Below are positions 52,497-57,993 of a stretch of DNA of 57,993 bases, in pieces. How positions within the stretch are numbered: position 1 is the first letter of the stretch; each line of letters begins with the position of its first letter. A program made the position numbers and the translations under genes. The stretch is from contig JALVEE010000324.1 in the NCBI GenBank assembly GCA_027008645.1, positions 1 to 57,993 of the forward strand. Reading direction: 5' to 3'. The notes under the pieces were generated by a model that was not told the origin of the DNA, ran no database searches, and saw only the letters and a program-made list of their open reading frames with translations. This stretch comes from Saprospiraceae bacterium (GTDB lineage: Bacteria; Bacteroidota; Bacteroidia; Chitinophagales; Saprospiraceae).

Positions 52497-52840
52497 AATA
52501 TAAAATTTTAGTTAATAAATAAAGTACAGGCAAATATAATGAAAATTATTTTAATAAATGAATATTTTTATTATTTTAACATTTAGCTTGTATTGGATCT
52601 TGACTTTGCTGCCTAAAGTAACAATATCCGCATAATGAATAATTTTAGATGGATTTGGATTTTAATAAATTTGATAGTGGCTTATTATCAGTTGATTGAA
52701 CAAAATGGAGTTTTTGTTAAAAAAAAATCTATTTGTGCTGATATTTTTTCGTGTTAGATTTGGTTTTTGTTTTAGATGTCTTGAAAAATTGCCAGAATAT
52801 TTGTTTTTATTTGTAAAATGGTGTATATTTATGCGTAGAA
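52497..52840. other. 344-base divergent region, nothing firm
   Basis: Very AT-rich. A 40-codon frame (52635-52757, plus strand, starting MNNFRWIWILINLIV) has one hydrophobic stretch but no promoter or family support, so it is not called. No repeat or hairpin of note. Confidence 0.45.
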
Positions 52841-54391
52841 ATGGAAGATACAAGAAAGTCATTTATTGATTCGGGTACTGCTCTATGGAGAAAGATTCTA
52901 TTTTACTTGGCTCCACTATTGGCTCTTTACATTATTTTTTTCGTTGATATCAATCCTGATAGACCCGCAATTGCAAATACATTGGCTGTAGCTATATGGA
53001 TGGCGCTATGGTGGGTTTCAGAAATAGTGCCTTTGGCGATTACAAGTCTTTTGCCTGTAGCATTGTTCCCCTTATTAGGTATTATGAACGGTAAGACTGT
53101 TTCAAAAATCTATTTCAATCATATTATCTTCCTTTTTATTGGTGGATTCTTAGTTGCTTTAGCCATTCAAAAGTGGGGTTTACACAAAAGGATTGCTATA
53201 AAAATACTGCAAATTGTCGGTTTAAGCCCGGGAAGGATATTATTTGGTTTTATGTTTGCAACTGCATTTTTGTCTATGTGGATTTCCAATACTGCTACCA
53301 CTATGATGATGGTTCCCATATTATTATCAATTATTTTAAAATTGGAAGAATTGAATGGAAGAGAGAAAGTGTCTAATTTTGCAGTTGGTTTGTTATTGGC
53401 TACCGCATATAGTGCCTCTGTTGGTGGGATTGCTACATTAATAGGAACTCCTCCAAACTTATCATTTGCCCGAATTTTTGATATTTATTTTCCAAATGCT
53501 CCAGAAATTGCTTTTGCAGATTGGTTTGTTTTTGCATTACCCATAAGCATCATTATGTTTACTATTTTGTATTTTTATCTCTATTCAGTTTTTATTAGAA
53601 AAGATAGAAAATGGAAAAATATTTCCAAAGAAACCTTACAAGGTGATTATAATCAAATGGGAAAAGTATCCTATGAACAAAAAATCATTGGAATTATCTT
53701 TTTTTTGACAGCAGTTCTATGGATTTTCAAATCGAATATAAACATTGGTTTCGTTCATATAAAAGGATGGTCAAACCTGTTTCCTAATCCTAAATTTATA
53801 AACGATGGGACAATAGCAATTTTTATGGCATTATTACTATTTATCATTCCTTCAAAAAAAGAAAAAGATAGTTTTTTAATGGATTGGAAAGCCGCAGAAG
53901 ATATTCCTTGGGAAATCATTTTGCTTTTTGGAGGAGGGTTCGCTTTAGCCAGTGGCTTCAAAGAAAGCGGACTTTCAATATGGGTTGGAGAACAATTAAT
54001 GTTTTTGAAAGGAGTTCATCCATTATTTATTATTATTAGCATTGCAATAATTGTAACGTTTTTAACGGAATTGACCTCAAACACAGCAACAGTAGAGACT
54101 TTTTTGCCAATATTAGCAGGTCTTGCAGTAAGTATTGAGACAAATCCCTTAATGTTCATGCTTCCTGCCACTATTGCAGGATCAATGGCATTTATGCTGC
54201 CGGTTGCCACACCTCCAAATGCTATTGTTTTTGGAACTAGAAAAGTCCGGATTACCGAAATGATCAAAACCGGATTGTTTTTGAATATTGTAGGTGCTAT
54301 AATATTGGCACTATTAGTTTATTTCTGGGGCACATATATTTTTGATATCGATTTAAATGTTTTTCCTGATTGGGCAAAGGAGGTGAAATGA
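52841..54391 (+). CDS. SLC13/DASS-family sodium:anion symporter
   Basis: This 516-residue inner-membrane protein has about 12 hydrophobic segments. Two repeats carry the family's Ser-Asn-Thr motifs: MWISNTATTMMMVPI in the first half and LTSNTATVETFLPI in the second; these bind sodium and the anion. Also seen are WWVSEIVPLAITSLLP and GGIATLIGTPPNL, both usual in DASS transporters. Substrates in the family include dicarboxylates (succinate, malate), citrate and sulfate, and the sequence alone does not choose. Sulfate uptake would suit an organism that frees sulfate from glycans, but the sulfatases here release it in the periplasm, far from this gene. It is transcribed alone; a T9SS remnant follows. 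Confidence 0.93.
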   Translation: MEDTRKSFIDSGTALWRKILFYLAPLLALYIIFFVDINPDRPAIANTLAVAIWMALWWVSEIVPLAITSLLPVALFPLLGIMNGKTVSKIYFNHIIFLFIGGFLVALAIQKWGLHKRIAIKILQIVGLSPGRILFGFMFATAFLSMWISNTATTMMMVPILLSIILKLEELNGREKVSNFAVGLLLATAYSASVGGIATLIGTPPNLSFARIFDIYFPNAPEIAFADWFVFALPISIIMFTILYFYLYSVFIRKDRKWKNISKETLQGDYNQMGKVSYEQKIIGIIFFLTAVLWIFKSNINIGFVHIKGWSNLFPNPKFINDGTIAIFMALLLFIIPSKKEKDSFLMDWKAAEDIPWEIILLFGGGFALASGFKESGLSIWVGEQLMFLKGVHPLFIIISIAIIVTFLTELTSNTATVETFLPILAGLAVSIETNPLMFMLPATIAGSMAFMLPVATPPNAIVFGTRKVRITEMIKTGLFLNIVGAIILALLVYFWGTYIFDIDLNVFPDWAKEVK

Positions 54392-54394
54392 TAT

Positions 54395-54579
54395 AATTGT
54401 GGTTCTGTTTAACCTCAAATTAATTTACTCTGTCAACAAATGGATAGCTGATTCTGGAAGAAGGGAATACCCCAATTGTGCATATGGATGTACCTTCGCT
54501 TCCGAATGGAATATACAATATAAACCTAAGGTCAAATGGAAGGCAGATTGCAACAAGATCCTTTGTGAAAACTAAGTAG
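54395..54579 (+). pseudogene. Frameshifted remnant of a T9SS type A sorting domain
   Basis: Two plus-strand frames together read as one sorting domain. The first, up to about 54450, gives LIYSVNKWIAD. The second, from 54448 to TAG at 54577-54579, gives LEEGNTPIVHMDVPSLPNG in part, then IYNINLRSNGRQIATRSF and a VKTK end. This is the normal order (I-x-SVNG-like strand, a turn, LP-x-G-x-Y, a final strand) with a single frame change between. There is no start, signal or cargo domain. It is the broken 3' end of a lost T9SS cargo gene. Confidence 0.75.
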
Positions 54580-54671
54580 TGTGTACCTGGACTTTTTAGG
54601 TATTCTCTCTGATACCTTTTCTTGCAGATACTAAATTGAATTATCGTATTGTCAAACAATTCTTGAAATTA

Positions 54672-54703
54672 ATTGTCTAAGTTTATATTATAAATTATCT
54701 TTG
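54672..54703 (+). promoter_or_regulatory. Promoter of the TolB-like lipoprotein gene
   Basis: ATTG (54672-54675), a 20-base spacer and TATCTTTG (54696-54703) fit the Bacteroidota consensus with one mismatch; the leader would be about 15-20 bases before the ATG at 54727. Confidence 0.6.
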
Positions 54704-54726
54704 GATTTTTTTAAAAATATAAACAA

Positions 54727-55893
54727 ATGAAAAAGTCATTAATTCTATTTCTGGGTTTAAGCCTATTACTCGCATCTTGCAAAGTAAAAGAATATCATAC
54801 CAATAAAGAAGAGGCAAATACTCATAAAAAAGATACAAATAAAGAAGAAGTCCAATACCATGGAAAAGAATATAAACTCAAAGGAGATGAAGACCTGAAA
54901 GATCTAAAATATCCCCAAGAGAAACATTTTAAAAATGTGAAACAACTGACTTTCAAAGGAGATAATGCTGAAGGATATTGGAGTTTTGACGGGAAACAAT
55001 TGGTTTTTCAAGCCCATAATGAAAATTGGGGCGACCATTGCGATCAGATATATGTCATGGATGCATTTAAAGGTCTTGGCAAACCGGGCAATAAAGCTAA
55101 GCTTATTAGTACCGGGAAAGGAAGAACAACTTGTAGTTATTTCTTACCCGACGGAAATATACTTTACGCATCAACTCATGAAGGAGGTGATGATTGTCCG
55201 CCTGAACCAAAAAGAACAGATGGATATGTATGGGGTATTTACCCAAGTTATGATATATACGTTGCGAGTCCTGAAGGAAAAATAATAAAAAAACTTACTG
55301 ATTCTCCCGGATATGATGCGGAAGCTACCGTGTCACCAAAAGGTGATAAAATGGTATATACTTCCACAAAAAGTGGAGATATTGAATTGTGGACAATGGA
55401 TATTGACGGATCAAATAAAAAGCAAGTCACTCACGAATTGGGTTATGACGGCGGAGCATTCTTTTCACCTGATGGTACAAAATTGATATTCCGTTCATCC
55501 AGACCCAAAACCAAAGAGGAAGTCAAAAAGTATAAAGATTTGTTGGCAAGAGATTTGGTCGAACCGGTTGATATGGAATTGTATATTTGTGATGTTGACG
55601 GTAGCAACCTAAAGCAGATAACAAGGCTCGGAAATGCTAACTGGTCCCCGTATTTTCTCCCTTCGGGAAAGAAAGTGATTTTTTCTTCAAATCATAAATC
55701 TAAAAAAGGTTTTCCTTTTAATCTCTTTATGGTTAATCTGGATGGTACAGGTCTTGAACAAGTTACTTATGGACATGTTTTTGAATCCTTTCCGGTTTTC
55801 TCTCCTGACGGAAAATATCTGGTATTTGCCTCAAATAGAAATAATGGAGGGACACGAGACACCAACTTATTTCTTGCAGAATGGGTCGATTAA
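54727..55893 (+). CDS. Lipoprotein with TolB-like WD40/PD40 beta-propeller
   Basis: This 388-residue protein has lipidated Cys18 (LLLASCKVK), then about 50 charged residues rich in Lys, Glu and His. The rest is a six-bladed propeller of PD40 repeats: YWSFDGKQLVFQAH, YFLPDGNILYAST, TVSPKGDKMVYTSTKSGDIELWTMDIDGSN, FFSPDGTKLIFRSS, YFLPSGKKVIFSSN, VFSPDGKYLVFASNRNNGGTRDTNLF. These resemble TolB and the PD40 domains of peptidases, but no peptidase or OmpA domain is attached, so a scaffold or binding role at the envelope is likely. The aroD gene follows after 9 bases and is probably in the same transcript. Confidence 0.88.
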   Translation: MKKSLILFLGLSLLLASCKVKEYHTNKEEANTHKKDTNKEEVQYHGKEYKLKGDEDLKDLKYPQEKHFKNVKQLTFKGDNAEGYWSFDGKQLVFQAHNENWGDHCDQIYVMDAFKGLGKPGNKAKLISTGKGRTTCSYFLPDGNILYASTHEGGDDCPPEPKRTDGYVWGIYPSYDIYVASPEGKIIKKLTDSPGYDAEATVSPKGDKMVYTSTKSGDIELWTMDIDGSNKKQVTHELGYDGGAFFSPDGTKLIFRSSRPKTKEEVKKYKDLLARDLVEPVDMELYICDVDGSNLKQITRLGNANWSPYFLPSGKKVIFSSNHKSKKGFPFNLFMVNLDGTGLEQVTYGHVFESFPVFSPDGKYLVFASNRNNGGTRDTNLFLAEWVD

Positions 55894-55902
55894 AATACTG
55901 AA

Positions 55903-56526
55903 ATGTATTGTGTTAGCATAGGTATAAAAGATTATAAAAAAGCCATGGAAGTCATTGGAGAATATGAAATGGCTGAAATAAGATTGGATCTATGCGATTT
56001 TGACAGGAGACAAGTTAAAGAGATTTTTTCTTCTCATGACAATCTTATAGCTACATATAGAAAGGGGGAAGAAACTTTGGAATATCGCGATAGTATCATC
56101 AAAACTGCTGTAGCTTATGGGGCGGCTTGGCTCGATCTTGATATGGACTATAATGATGACGGATACATATCCGGATTAAAAGATTTTTGCTCAGGCTACA
56201 ATACTAAATTGATACTTTCTGTACACAATTACAATGAGACTCCCCCGATAGAAAAAATAAAGGCATATATACAAAAAGCAAATAATCTAAATGCGGACTT
56301 GATAAAGTTGGTCTTTTATAGCAATTCGGAAGCAGATAATGAACGCGTCCTCTCACTTTATAAGGAAAATACTGATATAATTGCGTTTAATATGGGCGAA
56401 TTGGGTATGGTTACTAGAGTGGCTTCCATTGAGTTAGGAGCACCATTTACCTATGTGGGCTTAGATGGAGAGACTACTGCTCCCGGGCAGATGACAATAT
56501 CTCAAATAAAAAAATATCCACACTAA
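55903..56526 (+). CDS. aroD: Type I 3-dehydroquinate dehydratase AroD
   Basis: The 207-residue enzyme dehydrates 3-dehydroquinate to 3-dehydroshikimate in the shikimate pathway by a Schiff base. Seen: AEIRLDL near the N-terminus, ATYRKGEETLEY, LILSVHNYNETP with catalytic His108, NADLIKLVFY with Schiff-base Lys135, and GELGMVTRVASIELGAPFTYVGL and APGQMT at the end. The His-Lys distance (27 residues) matches characterised type I enzymes. It is somewhat shorter than the usual 225-250, mainly at the N-terminus. It follows the TolB-like gene by 9 bases; no other aro gene is near. Confidence 0.95.
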   Translation: MYCVSIGIKDYKKAMEVIGEYEMAEIRLDLCDFDRRQVKEIFSSHDNLIATYRKGEETLEYRDSIIKTAVAYGAAWLDLDMDYNDDGYISGLKDFCSGYNTKLILSVHNYNETPPIEKIKAYIQKANNLNADLIKLVFYSNSEADNERVLSLYKENTDIIAFNMGELGMVTRVASIELGAPFTYVGLDGETTAPGQMTISQIKKYPH

Positions 56527-56578
56527 TAAAACAGGACTAATCAACTTACCCCTCTTGAATAGCGTGGATATTTTTAAA
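56510..56578 (+). terminator. Long hairpin at the end of aroD
   Basis: AAAAATATCCAC (56510-56521) pairs with GTGGATATTTTT (56564-56575) across a 42-base loop. The left arm covers the last aroD codons; the right arm ends in T residues, so it can act as a terminator, though the loop is unusually long. Confidence 0.5.
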
Positions 56579-56583
56579 AGAAA

Positions 56584-56603
56584 AATACTTAAATCAAAGT
56601 ATT
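56584..56603 (-). terminator. Terminator of acpP, overlapping its stop codon
   Basis: AATACTT pairs with AAGTATT; on the minus strand the stem is followed by TTTCTTTT. The stem's first bases include part of the acpP stop (56602-56604). Confidence 0.55.
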
Positions 56604-56832
56604 ATCCCACATTATCTTCAACATATTTAATAGCGTCACCAACTGTTTGAATTCCTTCTGCTTGATCATCAGGAATTGAAATATTGAACTCGTTTTCAAA
56701 TTCCATTATTAATTCAACAGTGTCTAATGAATCTGCTCCTAAGTCATTAGTGAAACTTGCTTCCGGAGTTACTTCTGATTCGTCGACTGCTAATTTGTCA
56801 ACGATAATTTGCTTTACTTTTTCTGCAATCAT
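56602..56832 (-). CDS. acpP: Acyl carrier protein AcpP
   Basis: This 76-residue acidic four-helix protein has the phosphopantetheine site [10 protein letters not shown] (Ser35) and the usual [11 protein letters not shown] and [20 protein letters not shown] segments. It carries growing acyl chains in fatty-acid synthesis. Length is exact. In many Bacteroidota acpP is followed by fabF; here the downstream neighbour is the convergent aroD, so acpP stands alone. A -7-like TATTTTG lies on the minus strand at about 56861-56867, one T short of consensus. Confidence 0.98.
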   Translation of the reverse strand: MIAEKVKQIIVDKLAVDESEVTPEASFTNDLGADSLDTVELIMEFENEFNISIPDDQAEGIQTVGDAIKYVEDNVG

Positions 56833-57124
56833 AATTTTGTTTTTTTTTAAAATAAGTGTGCAAAATAAATCATTTGATTTCTTAATTTCAAATATTTATT
56901 GCTTTTTTTAACAATTATAGCGCTATTAATATAAATACTAATTGAATCACGCTATATTCAAATCATTTTTCTAACAAAATGATTTGTGCTTAAGTTCACC
57001 TCCATGCTATGATTTATAGTTTTAACAAAGTCTTAACTATTTTTTATATTTTCATTAACGAACCTAATAGATTATTCTTTCGTCATATTGTCGTTATACA
57101 ATTACTAATGAAAAAAATTAAGAA

Positions 57125-57820
57125 ATGAAAACATCAAAATCAATTTATTTAGCATTATTGGCAATATTATTTTCAACTAATATCATCGCTCAGCACAATA
57201 TCGGATTCAGAACCGGATTTAATCTAGCCACAATGAGAACAAGCATATCGGGAGATTTAGCTGAATATGCGGGAATGTCTCATGAAATATTTGGAACCGT
57301 AGGTTTGCTTTATAAAGCAAATTTGGACGAGAATTGGGCTATATCTACAGGTCTGAATTATGCCAGAAGAGGAGCACAAACTAAATTAAATCAGGATTTG
57401 GAGCTTTTTGACAAAACTTTTAATATTGGAGTGAAACTTGTGCATAAGATGGATTATCTCGAAGTCCCTGTTTTGTTTGAATACAGGATTAAAGACGCCA
57501 AATCGGTATCACCTTACCTGTTTGCAGGAGCTAATTTCGGATACGAATTGAATTATAACATGCATTTCAAATCACATATTATTATTGATATCAGCTTGTA
57601 CGAATATAATGTTGATTTGACAAACAATAGATTTAACCGGTTTGATATTGCCGGTGTGGTAGGTGCCGGAGTTTACGTTCCACTTGGTACGGGAAATCTG
57701 AATTTTGATATCAGATATCTACATGGATTTACAGATATTGTGAAAAACACAATTGTAGACTTGGGCTTGCAACATAGAAATGTCAGAATAGGCGCGGCAT
57801 ATTACTATCCTTTAAAATAG
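57125..57820 (+). CDS. Outer-membrane beta-barrel protein (PorT-like domain)
   Basis: This 231-residue protein has a signal peptide of about 22 residues (TNIIAQ). The mature part has about eight barrel strands of the kind in the outer-membrane protein beta-barrel/PorT family: IGFRTGFNLATM, FGTVGLLYKANLDENWAISTGLNYARRGAQ, MDYLEVPVLFEYRI, SPYLFAGANFGYEL, DIAGVVGAGVYVPLGTGNLNFDIRYLHGF, VRIGAAYYYPLK. Tandem LEVP and YLFAGANFGYEL segments are typical. The role is probably structural or receptor-like; it is not itself proof of PorT function in T9SS. Ended by a strong terminator. Confidence 0.85.
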   Translation: MKTSKSIYLALLAILFSTNIIAQHNIGFRTGFNLATMRTSISGDLAEYAGMSHEIFGTVGLLYKANLDENWAISTGLNYARRGAQTKLNQDLELFDKTFNIGVKLVHKMDYLEVPVLFEYRIKDAKSVSPYLFAGANFGYELNYNMHFKSHIIIDISLYEYNVDLTNNRFNRFDIAGVVGAGVYVPLGTGNLNFDIRYLHGFTDIVKNTIVDLGLQHRNVRIGAAYYYPLK

Positions 57821-57832
57821 ATACTGCTTGTG

Positions 57833-57876
57833 AAAAAATGAAATGCACCTTCTTTTAAGTGCATTTCATTTTTTAG
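57833..57876 (+). terminator. Strong terminator after the barrel gene, sharing an arm with the repeat
   Basis: A 16-base-pair perfect stem (AAAAAATGAAATGCAC, 57833-57848, with GTGCATTTCATTTTTT, 57859-57874) and a 10-base loop. The right arm is also the left boundary of the dispersed repeat copy 2. Confidence 0.88.
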
Positions 57877-57993
57877 CATTTAATGTTATTTTTTCTATTG
57901 GCATTGACCACCTCACTTATGAAATTAATCCGTTATACTTCTATACACTAACACCAATGTGCCTTTAGGCACAAAATATGGGTAAAAAGGTTA
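57859..57993. repeat. Dispersed non-coding repeat, copy 2 (runs off the window)
   Basis: Bases 57876-57993 match 6041-6157 closely, including ACTTATGAAATTAATCC, CTAACACCAATGTGCC and AAAATATGGGTAAAAA. The hairpin TGTGCC-ttta-GGCACA (57958-57973) is perfect here, while in copy 1 it has one G-T wobble. The element is cut by the window edge, so the second hairpin and right end seen in copy 1 are not visible. Confidence 0.7.

Larger units (their letters stand above)
54392..54726. other. 335-base region with T9SS-domain remnant and promoter
   Basis: Contains the frameshifted sorting-domain remnant (54395-54579) and, nearer the next gene, a good promoter (54672-54703). Nothing else is seen. Confidence 0.6.

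Noticed and set aside
52635-52757. 40-codon plus-strand frame with a hydrophobic stretch
   Set aside because: No promoter, no conserved motif, and AT-rich context in which such frames arise by chance.

Overview
The window is a low-GC stretch of a Bacteroidota chromosome. The evidence is: several proteins with type IX secretion (T9SS) C-terminal sorting domains; many lipoproteins and SpI-exported proteins with weak or absent Shine-Dalgarno sites; promoters of the TTTG / TAnnTTTG type used by the Bacteroidota primary sigma factor; a eukaryote-like type II glutamine synthetase; DUF1573 and YbbR proteins; and a sulfatase-rich glycan-degradation locus. I cannot place it reliably below phylum or class. 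A gliding or marine-type polysaccharide degrader would fit.

Layout. (1) 1-19117 is a carbohydrate-degradation locus: a GH110-like alpha-galactosidase (cut by the window edge), three S1 sulfatases, a GH38-like alpha-mannosidase, a GH43-like/GH29 fusion (fucosidase), a GH27-like/GH3 fusion, and a convergent GH2 enzyme. No SusC/SusD pair, hybrid two-component system or sulfatase-maturing enzyme is present in the window. The enzymes point to a sulfated glycan carrying alpha-galactose, fucose and possibly mannose. (2) 19308-23831 holds a T9SS-domain remnant, then an AraC regulator divergent from a tight operon of nitroreductase, polysaccharide deacetylase, VOC protein and Old Yellow Enzyme, which looks like electrophile or quinone detoxification. 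(3) 23917-30737 holds cell-envelope genes: a C-type-lectin-like T9SS protein, a TlpA-like thioredoxin, a membrane-bound AraC regulator, an outer-membrane barrel, and lipoproteins with alpha/beta-hydrolase and PDZ domains. (4) 30965-37034 is GH109-like oxidoreductase/glycosidase, HU, RecA, DUF2147, a redoxin, QueE and glutamine synthetase. (5) 37270-43997 runs mostly on the minus strand: two small T9SS proteins with related sorting domains, then an operon DUF1573-YajC-YbbR-NadC-NadB, then a small barrel-like protein. A 51-codon plus-strand membrane peptide lies between them. (6) 44089-50736 is a tandem pair of secreted zinc metalloproteases with 4 and 10 PKD domains. (7) 50983-57820 holds TonB, a glycine-rich small membrane protein, an SLC13 transporter, a frameshifted T9SS-domain remnant, a TolB-like propeller lipoprotein, AroD, AcpP and an outer-membrane barrel.

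The most unusual signals are the two multi-domain glycosidase fusions, the alternating A/B PKD architecture in the protease pair, a dispersed non-coding repeat with conserved small hairpins (about 6031-6246 and 57859 to the window end), and debris of T9SS sorting domains in intergenic DNA. No CRISPR array, rRNA, tRNA, transposase gene or prophage was seen. Identities rest on motif recognition by eye. No database search was run.
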